Shown here: in pieces, positions 26,970 through 35,930 of the stretch
Layout: every line of letters starts with the position of its first letter
How positions within the stretch are numbered: the first letter of the stretch is position 1
Origin: Nocardia jejuensis NBRC 103114
Lineage (GTDB): Bacteria > Actinomycetota > Actinomycetes > Mycobacteriales > Mycobacteriaceae
Reading direction: 5' to 3'
NCBI RefSeq assembly: GCF_001613145.1
Contig: NZ_BDBU01000005.1
Location: forward strand, 1 to 64,000
DNA: 64,000 nucleotides
Position numbers and translations under genes: made by a program
The notes under the pieces: model-generated
What the model saw: only the letters and a program-made list of their open reading frames with translations
Told to the model about the DNA's origin: nothing
Database searches by the model: none

Positions 26970-28409
26970 GTGAGCGGATTTCGGCACCCTCCTCCCGCGG
27001 CGCAGTCCGGTGGGCGGGTTCCGCGCAATGCCGAGTTGCTCCTGTGCGTGGCGGCGCTGGGTCTGATCGCCTTCGCATACATGGCGATGACCTCCGCGAC
27101 CGGCGGCGGGATCGACGGCCGGGCACTGCGCGCATTGGGCGTATTCACGGTTTTCGTGCTGGTCACCCATCTGGCCGTGCGCCGGTGGGCGGCGGCGGCT
27201 GATCCGGTGCTGCTGCCGTGCGCGGTGCTGTTGAACGGGCTCGGCCTGCTCATCATCGACCGGCTCGATCGCGCCGAGGCCGCGCTGGCCGCCAATTCCG
27301 GTACCGCGGCGCCCTCCTCCGATGCCCCGCATCAGCTGGTCTGGACCGGCCTGGGCATGGCGCTGTTCATCGGAGTGCTGGTGGGGGTGCGCGATCACAC
27401 CCGGCCCGCGAAATTCGGTTACACCTGCGGGCTGGGCGGTGTGGTGGCACTGCTGATTCCGGCGCTGCTGCCCTCGCGATTCAGCGAGGTCAACGGCGGC
27501 AAGAGCTGGATCATGTTCAGCGGGTTCTCGATTCAGCCCGGCGAATTCGCCAAGGTGCTGCTGATCATCTTCATCGCGGCCTTCCTGGTCGCCAATCGCG
27601 ACCTGTTCACCACCGCGGGCAAGCGGGTGCTGGGCATGACGCTGCCCCGGCTGCGCGATCTCGGACCGCTGATCCTGGTCACCTTCGTCGCGGTGCTGGT
27701 GCTGGTGTACGAGAAGAACCTCGGTTTCTCGCTGCTGGTGTTCGGCACCGTGCTGGCCATGATGTACATCGGCACCGGGCGGGCGAGTTGGCTGCTGATC
27801 GGCGTGGCCATGTTCGCGGTCGGCGCGATCATCGCGTATCAGCTGTTCGGTCACGTCCGGGTCCGGGTCGAGGTCTGGCAGGACCCGCTGGCCACGTATT
27901 ACACGACCGGATACCAGATATCGCAGGCGCTGTTCGGCATGGCCACCGGCGGTATCGGCGGCACCGGGCTCGGTGGTGGCCGGCCGCAGGACGTGCCGTT
28001 CGCCAAGACCGACTTCATCATCTCCACCATCGGTGAGGAGATGGGTCTGATCGGGCTCGCCGCGGTGCTGACGCTGTTCCTGATCATCACCGTGCGCGGT
28101 TTCAGCGCCGCCCTCACCACCCGGGACGCGTTCGGCAAACTGCTCGGCGGCGGACTCGCCTTCTCACTGGGCTGGCAGCTGTTCGTGGTGGTCGGCGGCG
28201 TCACCAAACTGATTCCGCTGACCGGTCTGACCACGCCGTTCATGTCGTACGGTGGATCGTCGCTGCTGGCCAACTACATCATTCTGGCGCTGCTGCTGCG
28301 GATCTCGCACGATGCGCGCAGTGCCCCGCCGCCGCCTCCGCGACCGGTGACGCCCATTGCCGAGGACATGACCCAGCACGTCTCCCGCAAGTCCCTGCCC
28401 GGCCACTGA
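26970..28409 (+). CDS. RodA/FtsW (SEDS) peptidoglycan glycosyltransferase
   Basis: 479-aa polytopic SEDS protein that polymerises lipid II in elongation or division with a class B PBP. Family motifs are NGGKSWIMFSGFSIQPGEFAK, YEKNLGFSLLVFG, KTDFIISTIGEEMG and LIPLTGLTTPFMSYGGSSLL. The last contains the invariant PFxSYGGSS. The GTG at 26970 follows TACTTT by 6 bases, suggesting a leaderless transcript. The large frame further upstream is an overlap with the GAP1 gene. In mycobacteria rodA sits in the pknB-pbpA operon; here it is separate from a pbpA, so it may be a second copy. Confidence 0.92.
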   Translation: MSGFRHPPPAAQSGGRVPRNAELLLCVAALGLIAFAYMAMTSATGGGIDGRALRALGVFTVFVLVTHLAVRRWAAAADPVLLPCAVLLNGLGLLIIDRLDRAEAALAANSGTAAPSSDAPHQLVWTGLGMALFIGVLVGVRDHTRPAKFGYTCGLGGVVALLIPALLPSRFSEVNGGKSWIMFSGFSIQPGEFAKVLLIIFIAAFLVANRDLFTTAGKRVLGMTLPRLRDLGPLILVTFVAVLVLVYEKNLGFSLLVFGTVLAMMYIGTGRASWLLIGVAMFAVGAIIAYQLFGHVRVRVEVWQDPLATYYTTGYQISQALFGMATGGIGGTGLGGGRPQDVPFAKTDFIISTIGEEMGLIGLAAVLTLFLIITVRGFSAALTTRDAFGKLLGGGLAFSLGWQLFVVVGGVTKLIPLTGLTTPFMSYGGSSLLANYIILALLLRISHDARSAPPPPPRPVTPIAEDMTQHVSRKSLPGH

Positions 28410-28454
28410 GCGGAACCGGGTTGCGGCGCGATCCGACACCACCCGGTCCGGGGT

Positions 28455-29180
28455 TCAGGGTTCCGGATCGGCGGCGTTCAGGCGGTCGGCCAGCGGTCGC
28501 AGATACGGGCGCAGGGTCAGGCACAGGGCGAGCCAGCAGCCGCCGATCAGCCAGCCGCCCAGCAGGTCGCTCGGCCAGTGCACGCCCAGATACGAACGCG
28601 ACAGGCTCACCGCCAGGATGAAGCCGATGCCGATCGTCAGGACCGCGACGCGCGCGAGGGTGCGCAGGGGCGGCACGGCCAAGGCGAGCAGGATGCCGAG
28701 CACGACCGTGACGCCGAGCGTGTGGCCGGATGGGTAGGAGTAGCTGGACTCGGTGACCAGGTGATCCACGACGGGCGGTCGATCCCGGCCGACGAGTCGT
28801 TTGCCGCCCAGCACCAGGACTGCCGCGCCCATCGAGGTGATCGCCACCAGCAGCAACTGTTCCCAGCGCCGCCACCATGCCAGCAACAGGCAGGCAATCA
28901 CCGCGACGGCCGTCATCGACTGGGTGTCGCCGATATCGCTGACCGCTTTCGCGAGGGTCGTCATGGTGCTCGTGCGATGGTCGACGATCGTTTGCAGCCA
29001 TGCGGTATCGGGTCCGATCGGACCGTCTATCCAGACGACGTTGCAGGTCAGGATGAGTGCGGCGGCGGCCAGCACCAAGGTGCTCAGGACGCCGGACACG
29101 GGGAGATCGGGGAGACGGGGACGCCGCGTGGTCGGTGGCGTCCGGTCCTGCTGCACGGGCGACTGCGGAGTGGACAGCAT
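28455..29180 (-). CDS. PAP2-superfamily membrane phosphatase
   Basis: 241 aa with about six membrane helices. The three phosphatase motifs are present: KRLVGRDRP, SYPSGH and SRSYLGVHWPSD. Such enzymes dephosphorylate lipid substrates such as undecaprenyl pyrophosphate, phosphatidic acid or decaprenyl-phosphoryl sugars on the outer face. The ATG at 29180 has GAAGG directly upstream and GAGGG 12 bases upstream. Divergent from the response regulator gene 90 bases away. Confidence 0.9.
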   Translation of the reverse strand: MLSTPQSPVQQDRTPPTTRRPRLPDLPVSGVLSTLVLAAAALILTCNVVWIDGPIGPDTAWLQTIVDHRTSTMTTLAKAVSDIGDTQSMTAVAVIACLLLAWWRRWEQLLLVAITSMGAAVLVLGGKRLVGRDRPPVVDHLVTESSYSYPSGHTLGVTVVLGILLALAVPPLRTLARVAVLTIGIGFILAVSLSRSYLGVHWPSDLLGGWLIGGCWLALCLTLRPYLRPLADRLNAADPEP

Positions 29181-29269
29181 CCTTCGACCCTCGCACAAGG
29201 TCGCTGAGAGGACGTTGAGAGACGGCATCGGCGCGTCGCGGCGGCAGTCCGATACGGCATGCTGATCCG

Positions 29270-29992
29270 GTGCGAGTGCTGGTGATCGAGGACGAGACGC
29301 GACTGGCGCAGACCATCCGGCGCGGGCTGGAGCTGGAAGGTTTCGTGGTGCAGCTCGCGCACACCGGAACCGACGGGCTGTGGCACGCGACCGAGGACAG
29401 CTTCGATGTGATCCTGCTCGACATCATGCTGCCCGGACTGAGCGGATACGAGGTGCTGCGGCGACTGCGCGAACGCGACGTGCTGACACCGGTGCTCATG
29501 CTGACCGCCAAGGACGGCGATTACGAACAGGCCGACGCGCTCGATCTGGGGGCGGACGACTATCTCACCAAACCGTTCTCCTTCGTGGTGCTGATCGCGC
29601 GGGTGCGGGCGCTGCTGCGCCGCCGCGCGCCACAGCGGCCCGCGCTGCTGAAGGTCGGTGACCTGGAATTGGATCCGGCCCGGCGATCGGTCCGGCGCGG
29701 CGCGCGGGCGATCACCCTGACGCCCCGCGAATTCGGGCTGCTGGAATTTCTGATGCGGCATCGGGAGATCGCGCTCACCAAGCCCGAGATCCTGCGCAAT
29801 GTGTGGGACGCGCACTACGACGGACCGGAGAACGTGGTCGAGGTGTACGTGGGCTATCTGCGCAAGAAGATCGATACGCCGTTCGGGCGCACCAGCATCG
29901 AGACGCTACGCGGGGTCGGGTACCGGCTGGTCGAGGACGCCGGGTCCGGCGATCGGCAGGTCGATGACGAATCGGGCTCCGCCCCAGGGTGA
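29270..29992 (+). CDS. OmpR/PhoB-family response regulator
   Basis: 240 aa. The receiver domain (1-120) has the acidic pair ED (7-8), phosphoacceptor Asp51 in VILLDIMLPG and the Lys of LTKPFSF. The winged-helix DNA-binding domain (about 130-222) contains TPREFGLLEFLMRHREIALTK and VEVYVGYLRKKID. The domain normally ends at GVGYRLVED; here 17 more residues follow, encoded in the region that overlaps the convergent histidine kinase gene by 87 bp. GTG start. The target genes are unknown. Confidence 0.93.
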   Translation: MRVLVIEDETRLAQTIRRGLELEGFVVQLAHTGTDGLWHATEDSFDVILLDIMLPGLSGYEVLRRLRERDVLTPVLMLTAKDGDYEQADALDLGADDYLTKPFSFVVLIARVRALLRRRAPQRPALLKVGDLELDPARRSVRRGARAITLTPREFGLLEFLMRHREIALTKPEILRNVWDAHYDGPENVVEVYVGYLRKKIDTPFGRTSIETLRGVGYRLVEDAGSGDRQVDDESGSAPG

Positions 29993-31315
29993 TTCGCCGA
30001 TGGTGACGGAACCGCCGTGCGCGGAAACGATTTCCGCGACGATGGCCAGCCCCAGCCCCGCCCCGCCGGTGGCCCGGCCACGACCGGGATCGAGCCGGAC
30101 GAAGCGGCCGAACACCCGCTCTCTGTCGGCCGGCGGTATTCCGGAACCGTCGTCGTCCACGATCACCCGAGCGCGAGTGCCGCTGTCCTCGAGCGTGATC
30201 GCCACCGCCGAACCGGCATGGGCGGCGGCGTTCTCGACGACATTGCGCAGCGCCCGGGCCAGCCGGGGCCGATCGCCGATCACCCGCACCGGACGGATGT
30301 CGGTCCGCACCGCGCAACCGCCGCGTGCCCGCAGCGCGGCTGCCGCCTCCTCGGCGAGGTCGTCGAGATCCACATCGCCCGTGCGCAATTCGAGTCCGTT
30401 CTCATCGGCCGCGGCGAGCGTGAGCAGATCGGCGATGAGGGTGCGCATGCGCTCGGCCTCGGGCAGCAGTGTCCCGGTGACGAGTTCGGCGTCGAGCACC
30501 TCGGGGCGGTCGCGCGCCAGTTCCAGGGCCGCGGTCAATGCCGCGAGCGGACTGCGCAATTCGTGGGAGGCGTCGCCCACGAAGCGACGCTGCGCCACAT
30601 GCCCCGCCTCGATCCGCGCGAGCATGTCGTTCATGGTCTCGGCGAGGCGGGCGATCTCGTCCCGGGCCACCGGCACCGGCACCCGCCGTGAGAGCCGTGC
30701 CGCGCCGATGCTCGCCACCTGGCTGCGGATCGCCTCCACCGAGCGCAGCGACCGCCCCACCAGCAGGTACGTCGCCATCGCGGCCGCGGCCACCACCACG
30801 GGTCCGCCCAGTGCGATCAGGACCGCCACCCGCCGCACCGCGTGCTCCGCGGCCTCGTCGTCCGACGCCACGGCCACGGTGAACGGGCCCTCGCGGGTCG
30901 CGACCGTGCGCGCGGAGACCCGCAGATCGTCGTCGTAGTCCCCGTTCGGCTCCACGCCCGACACCTGGTTCCCCACCGTGCCCGGATCCAGCAGTGGCAG
31001 CACCAGTTTCGGGTCCGAGGCGCGAACCACCCGCCCCTGCCCGTCGATCACCTGCACCGCGTCGACCTGTCCATCGGTGCTCAACAGCGATCCCGGCAAC
31101 TCCCCCGCCGAGGTCCGCGTCAGCTCTCCCGCGATGGTGTCCACCCGGGCCATGGTCGCGGAATCCATCTCCCGTTCCAGCGAGCGATCCAGGAACCACA
31201 GCATTGCCCCGGACGCGACCAGCAGCACCGCACCGAGCACCAGCGCGGCCACGATCGCCGACCACGTCCGCACACCCCACCGAGAAGGCGGCAACCACCG
31301 CGAGAGCCGATTCAC
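29906..31315 (-). CDS. Sensor histidine kinase, partner of the adjacent response regulator
   Basis: 469 aa. A membrane helix at 17-43, an extracytoplasmic sensor (about 45-160), a second helix (about 163-187) and a HAMP linker come first. The dimerisation domain follows with phosphoacceptor His251 in VGDASHELRSPL, then an ATPase domain with N box NVVENAAAHA, VDDDGSGIP and GGAGLGLAIV. GTG start at 31315 with GATGAGG upstream. It faces the regulator and the last 87 bp of the two genes are antisense to each other, an unusual order for a cognate pair. Confidence 0.92.
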   Translation of the reverse strand: MNRLSRWLPPSRWGVRTWSAIVAALVLGAVLLVASGAMLWFLDRSLEREMDSATMARVDTIAGELTRTSAGELPGSLLSTDGQVDAVQVIDGQGRVVRASDPKLVLPLLDPGTVGNQVSGVEPNGDYDDDLRVSARTVATREGPFTVAVASDDEAAEHAVRRVAVLIALGGPVVVAAAAMATYLLVGRSLRSVEAIRSQVASIGAARLSRRVPVPVARDEIARLAETMNDMLARIEAGHVAQRRFVGDASHELRSPLAALTAALELARDRPEVLDAELVTGTLLPEAERMRTLIADLLTLAAADENGLELRTGDVDLDDLAEEAAAALRARGGCAVRTDIRPVRVIGDRPRLARALRNVVENAAAHAGSAVAITLEDSGTRARVIVDDDGSGIPPADRERVFGRFVRLDPGRGRATGGAGLGLAIVAEIVSAHGGSVTIGESPWGGARFVIDLPIAGPGVLDQPVPDPA

Positions 31316-31376
31316 GCCCTCATCATGGGCTATCGGCCGGGCGCGAACGCGTGCGACGCTCGCGCCACTGCATCGG

Positions 31377-31427
31377 GGGCGGGACGGCATCGCGGGCGGG
31401 ACGGCATCGGGGGCGGGACGGCGCGAA
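31377..31427. repeat. Three 17-bp tandem repeats
   Basis: Two exact-length units GGGCGGGACGGCATCG(C/G) at 31377-31393 and 31394-31410 and a third that diverges after 12 bases (31411-31427). It lies in the gap upstream of the histidine kinase. It may be a variable-number repeat; no palindrome inside a unit. Confidence 0.7.
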
Positions 31428-31591
31428 TTCCGTTCTTCTCGGTCCAGCCCACGTCGACGCGCGATGTCGCCGACTCCGCCCGGTTCGTATGGTCCCAGCC
31501 GCGCAACGCCCCTCCGCCCCGACGCAGCTGTGAGCCGGGACCCTTCGACGATCTGCCGGACAGGATCGGGTCGGGCAGGGCCGAGCCGGGT

Positions 31592-33118
31592 TCAGTGGGA
31601 GGTGGTGCGGTAGCGCGGGGTTCGGCGAGGGCGGCGGCGAGGAGTGTGGGAGATCAGCGGGGCGATCGGGCCGTCGTAGCCCGATGCGATGAGTTCGACG
31701 GTGGCGGTGAACTTTTCGACGAAGCGCACGGCGGTGTCGCGGTCGAAGCGGGCCATCGGATAGAGGAACGGGCCGGTGATGCCCGCGGGTTCGCCGGTGT
31801 GGTCGTAGTTTTCGGTGAGGCCGAATTCGAGGTCGTGCTTGGCCCGGACCACACCGGTGGGGATTTCGGCGATGCTCAGACCGCCGGGTTCGGCGCCGGG
31901 CGGGGCGGCGTCGGCGCGCTGCAGGATCAGGGTGGCCTGGAACAGGGGGTGCGAGGGGTCCTGCGGGAGGCTGCGCTGCAGGCGCGGATTGGAGGTGTCG
32001 GGATTCGCGAAGGCGGCCAGGGCAACTCGGCGCACCTGGTCGATCAGATCGGTCATGTCGGTGGCGCGATCGAGGCGAATCCGCATCAGGACGTCGTCGG
32101 CGAGGTTGCCGACCAGATCGGCGAGCAGCGGATCGTCGCGACCGGAGACGGCGGTGGCGACGGTGACGTCGGGGGAACTGGCGAAGGCCGCGACGCCGAT
32201 CGCGAACGCGGTCTGCAGCAGCATGAACATGCTGGCCCCGGCCTTGCGGGCACGCTGGTGCAGAGCGCGGTGCAGCGCCGGATCGAGGTGCACCTGGATC
32301 AGGTCACCGGCCGCATCCGGCGTCGGCCCGGATGATTTCGTGCCACAGGAGGATTCGGCGCGATGGTCGTAGGGCAGTTCCATCGGCGTCGGGCGACCCA
32401 CCAGATTGTTGGCCCAGTAACGCAATTGCGCGTTGGCGCGACTGCCGGGATCGTCGTACGCGCCGAGATATTCGTGCTTCCACAGCGTGTAGTCGATGTA
32501 GTCCACCGCCAGCGGCGTCCAGACCGGGGCCTGGCGGGCGGCGCGAGCCAGGTACGCGGTCACCAGATCTCGCATGAGCGGTCCGATCGACTGCCCGTCG
32601 AGGGAGATGTGATGCACGACGAGTGCCAACACCACATCGCGCGCCCCGAGCCGGTACACCCGAGCCCGGATCGGCAGATCGGTGGCGAGGTCGAAGGCGT
32701 CCGCGCTGAACTCGGCGATCCGATCCTCGAGCTCACCGGCGAAGCTGTCCACCACGTGCACCTCGACACGGGCGACGTCGGCATCGAACACCACTTGGAT
32801 GGGGCCGTTGGCAGTGGCCGGATAGCAGGTGCGCAGCGGTGCGTGCCGACGCACGACGTCCTCGATAGCGGTCGACAATGCCGAGATATTCACCGCAGCG
32901 CCACGAATTCGAAACGCGCGAGCAACATTCCAGTCAGCTGAATTGCCTAGCGCCGCGGCGTGCCACATTCGTTCTTGCGCGGGAGCCAGCGGAATCCGAG
33001 GCGAGCGGGTCATGCGGCGCAGGGGTCGTGGCTCCGCCACGATCTGGAGGAATTCGTCCATGTCAGAGGGCCGTCGACGGTCCATCGGGCTCGTCCAGGT
33101 AGCGACCGGTACGAGCAT
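31592..33118 (-). CDS. Stand-alone condensation-domain protein (NRPS/PapA-like acyltransferase)
   Basis: 508 aa, one condensation-type domain filling the protein. The acceptor/donor motif HHISLDG (HHxxxDG) is near residue 190, and LAPAQERMWHAAAL near 55 matches core motif C1. ARVYRLGARDVVLALVVHH and YWANNL are further family features. No adenylation, carrier or thioesterase domain is present or adjacent. It could condense carrier-bound acyl or aminoacyl groups or act as a PapA-type acyltransferase. The ATG at 33118 has GAAAGG upstream; later in-frame ATGs exist at 33085 and 33061. It follows a P450 gene on the same strand. Confidence 0.85.
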   Translation of the reverse strand: MLVPVATWTSPMDRRRPSDMDEFLQIVAEPRPLRRMTRSPRIPLAPAQERMWHAAALGNSADWNVARAFRIRGAAVNISALSTAIEDVVRRHAPLRTCYPATANGPIQVVFDADVARVEVHVVDSFAGELEDRIAEFSADAFDLATDLPIRARVYRLGARDVVLALVVHHISLDGQSIGPLMRDLVTAYLARAARQAPVWTPLAVDYIDYTLWKHEYLGAYDDPGSRANAQLRYWANNLVGRPTPMELPYDHRAESSCGTKSSGPTPDAAGDLIQVHLDPALHRALHQRARKAGASMFMLLQTAFAIGVAAFASSPDVTVATAVSGRDDPLLADLVGNLADDVLMRIRLDRATDMTDLIDQVRRVALAAFANPDTSNPRLQRSLPQDPSHPLFQATLILQRADAAPPGAEPGGLSIAEIPTGVVRAKHDLEFGLTENYDHTGEPAGITGPFLYPMARFDRDTAVRFVEKFTATVELIASGYDGPIAPLISHTPRRRPRRTPRYRTTSH

Positions 33119-33381
33119 CGAGGCCAACCTTTCAGCTGCCGCAACCACACGAAAAGAACCGCCGCCCAAGGATCCGGCAGCGCTGCGGGACGACAGTGCG
33201 GCAACCGTAGCAAAGCGATGGCAATGCCGCTGACCCTACGAAGGAGAGCCAGGTCACCCGTCCAGGAACGACGACAGGGCCCTCGCTGCGGTATCGGCCC
33301 CGGAACGAGAGGCGCGATACGACGGCGAGGGCCTGAAGGTTGTTCCGATATTCAGCGGGTGTTCAGAAACGGCGCCGCGCC

Positions 33382-34560
33382 TCAGCGCGTGGTGACCGTG
33401 GTCGGCAGACTCGCGAACCCGCGGTTGTTGGAGGAGTGGATGCGCTTGGCCTTGTCCAGGTCGATCTCGAAGTCGCCGACCTTGTCCGCGATCTCGGTCA
33501 GGGCGATACGCAGTTCCAGCAGCGCCAGATTCGAGCCGAGGCAATGGTGCCTGCCGCTGCCGAAACTCAGTGAGGCTCCGGTGTCACGATCCAGATCGAA
33601 GGTGTCCGGATCGGTGAAGACCTCCGGATCGCGGTTGGCCGCACCGGTGAGCAGCAGGATGCGCTCCCCCGCCGGAATCGTGACGCCGTGCAGTCGGACC
33701 GCCTCGGTGGTGGTGCGCAGGTTGCTCTGGGTGGACGGATCCCAGCGCATGGCCTCGCCGATCCACTCGTCGATGCGCCCGCCCAGCGCCTGCTCGCGCT
33801 GCGCCGGGTGCAGGGCCGCCGCGTTCCAGGCATTGCCGAAGGTGAGCATGGCGGTTTCGATGCCCGCGCCGACCAGCAGGATCAGCACGCCCACGATTTC
33901 CTCGGGGGTCAGCCGGTCCGTGCCCTCGGCCGCACCGAGCAGCCCGGACAGCAGATCGTCCTGCGGATCGCCGGCCCGCGCGATGGTCAACTCGGTGTAG
34001 TAGCCCACGAGCGCGCCGATCGCCTGCATGGCCTCGGGCCGCAGATCGGTGGACTCCTCCTCGGTGTACATGATCTCCATGCCGAGCTTGCGGATCATGC
34101 CGCGATCGCTCTCGGGCACGCCGACCAGCTCCGAGATCACCTCGGTCGGGAACGGACCCGCGAAATCGGTCATCAGGTCGAAGCTCTTGCGCTCGAGCAG
34201 CGGCTCGAGCAGCCCGCGTGCGATCTCCCGCAGCCGCGGCGCCAGCCCCTGCACGCGGTGGGCGGTGAAGGCCCGCATGACCAATCCGCGCAGCCGGGTG
34301 TGCTTGGGGGGGTCCATGGCGACGAAGGAGAAGAAACGCTCGGCCTGCGGACCCCAGAACGCCGGTTCCATGCGAATGCCGTTCACGCTGGAGAAGCGCT
34401 CGGAGTCCCGCAGTGCGGCCAGCACGTCCGCATGCCGGGACAACGCCCAGAAGTCGTCGGTCTCGTTGCGGTAGACGGGGGCCTGTTCACGCAGCCTGGC
34501 ATAGTAGGCATACGGGTCGGCGTGCACTTCGAAGTCGTAGGGGCTGTAGCGCAACTGCAT
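33382..34560 (-). CDS. Cytochrome P450
   Basis: 392-aa soluble bacterial P450. It has the I-helix LVGAGIETAMLTF, the ExxR in EAMRWDP, and the heme-Cys loop FGSGRHHCLGSNLALLELR. The substrate is unknown; two-component ferredoxin supply must come from elsewhere, since no ferredoxin gene is adjacent. It precedes the condensation-domain gene by 263 bases on the same strand, so a small specialised-metabolite locus is possible. The divergent neighbour is a methyltransferase gene. Confidence 0.95.
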   Translation of the reverse strand: MQLRYSPYDFEVHADPYAYYARLREQAPVYRNETDDFWALSRHADVLAALRDSERFSSVNGIRMEPAFWGPQAERFFSFVAMDPPKHTRLRGLVMRAFTAHRVQGLAPRLREIARGLLEPLLERKSFDLMTDFAGPFPTEVISELVGVPESDRGMIRKLGMEIMYTEEESTDLRPEAMQAIGALVGYYTELTIARAGDPQDDLLSGLLGAAEGTDRLTPEEIVGVLILLVGAGIETAMLTFGNAWNAAALHPAQREQALGGRIDEWIGEAMRWDPSTQSNLRTTTEAVRLHGVTIPAGERILLLTGAANRDPEVFTDPDTFDLDRDTGASLSFGSGRHHCLGSNLALLELRIALTEIADKVGDFEIDLDKAKRIHSSNNRGFASLPTTVTTR

Positions 34561-34640
34561 GACGGGACCTTCCAGGCGGTGCGTCGCGGCCGGGCTGTGC
34601 CGCGCATGTGAAACAGTAGTCGAGAAGAATTGGGGGCGTT

Positions 34641-35453
34641 GTGAACTCGGATTCCGCGGCAGCGCGCATAGATACCACGAAGCCGCATCCGGCCCGTCGA
34701 TACGACTACTGGCTGGGTGGGAAGGACAACTTCCCCGCCGATCGGGAATCCGCGGACGCGGTCGCGGAGGCCTTCCCCACCGTGCGCATGGCCGCGGTGG
34801 AGAATCGCAGCTTCCTGCGCCGGGCGACGGCCTATCTGGCCGGTGAGGCGGGAATCCGTCAGTTCCTCGATATCGGGACCGGATTGCCCACGGCCGGAAA
34901 CGTGCACGAGATCGCGCAGGGCATCGCCCCCGAATCGCGCATCGTCTACGTGGACAACGACCCCATCGTGCTGGTCCACGCGCGCGATCTGCTCGACAGC
35001 TCCCCCGAAGGCGCGACGGCCTATCTCGACGCCGATCTACACGACCCCGAGCGCATCCTCACCCATCCGGATCTGCTCGCGACGCTCGACCTGACCCAGC
35101 CGGTCGCGCTCATGCTGGTGGCCGTCATGCACTTCATCACCGATGACCAGCAGCCGTACGAACTGGTGCGGCGACTGTGCGCGGCCCTGCCGTCCGGCAG
35201 CCACCTGGTGATGACCCACGCGACCAGCGACTATCTCGAGGCCGAGGACGTGGCCCGGACCACCGAGGCCAACCAGCGCAGCGGCGTCCCCTTCCGGCTC
35301 CGCTCGGGCGCCGAATTCGCGCGGTTCTTCAGCGGTTTGACCATGGTCGCGCCGGGCGTCACCTCGGTGACCGCGTGGCGGCCCGAGGAGTGGCGTCCGC
35401 ATCCCCGCGCGGAGGCGGTGTCCATGCTCGGCGCGGTGGCGCGAATCCCCTAG
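34641..35453 (+). CDS. SAM-dependent methyltransferase (DUF574/SCO-type)
   Basis: 270 aa. The family signature near the N-terminus is ARRYDYWLGGKDNFPADR, followed by the SAM-binding loop FLDIGTGLPTAGNVHE and the acidic strand end YVDNDPIV. Hundreds of actinobacterial paralogues exist; most lack known substrates. GTG start after a GGGGG tract. Divergent from the P450 by 80 bases, so it might share control with it. Confidence 0.92.
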   Translation: MNSDSAAARIDTTKPHPARRYDYWLGGKDNFPADRESADAVAEAFPTVRMAAVENRSFLRRATAYLAGEAGIRQFLDIGTGLPTAGNVHEIAQGIAPESRIVYVDNDPIVLVHARDLLDSSPEGATAYLDADLHDPERILTHPDLLATLDLTQPVALMLVAVMHFITDDQQPYELVRRLCAALPSGSHLVMTHATSDYLEAEDVARTTEANQRSGVPFRLRSGAEFARFFSGLTMVAPGVTSVTAWRPEEWRPHPRAEAVSMLGAVARIP

Positions 35454-35492
35454 GGGCGTAGGACAATCGAACTCACAACGTGACAATCGGAT

Positions 35493-35930
35493 TCACAACG
35501 TGCCGATGTCCTTCAGCACCCGGCGGGTCTGCGCGAAAAGCATGCCGACGTTCACCGCCTTGCGGCAGACCACCACGATCACCACATCGTCGCGACTCTC
35601 GGTGCGGACGAACAGGTGCGTCAGGTTGTCACTGTTGACCAGGATTTCCTGAAAGTAGTGGCTCTCCTGCTGGACTCCGCGACGCTCCTTCCAGATGTCT
35701 TCGATCATCACCACATTGCGCCCCTGGAAAAGATCCAGGGTGGCCGCGGCGAGCAGATCGAGCACCTCCTGCGGATGGTTGTCGACGGTCTCCACCGCCA
35801 GCAGCATTCCGGTGGACATATCGATCGCACCGGCCGCCAGACATTCGGGCACGTCGGCGCGCAGTGCTTTGACCAGCACCGCGATTCTGTCGGTCAGGCT
35901 GGCAGACCCCATAGGGCTGGATGTGTTCAT
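35493..35930 (-). CDS. Putative roadblock/LC7-like protein
   Basis: 145 aa. The pattern of a helix, then strands with GAIDMSTGMLLAVETVDNH and a C-terminal strand-helix VVIVVVCRKAVNVGMLFAQTRRV fits the roadblock/LC7 (MglB-like) fold, whose members regulate small Ras-like GTPases. No GTPase gene is adjacent. The ATG overlaps the upstream PATAN/DUF4388 gene's stop as ATGA (35927-35930), so the two are cotranslated; GGAAAGG lies upstream. Assignment is by pattern and context. Confidence 0.6.
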   Translation of the reverse strand: MNTSSPMGSASLTDRIAVLVKALRADVPECLAAGAIDMSTGMLLAVETVDNHPQEVLDLLAAATLDLFQGRNVVMIEDIWKERRGVQQESHYFQEILVNSDNLTHLFVRTESRDDVVIVVVCRKAVNVGMLFAQTRRVLKDIGTL

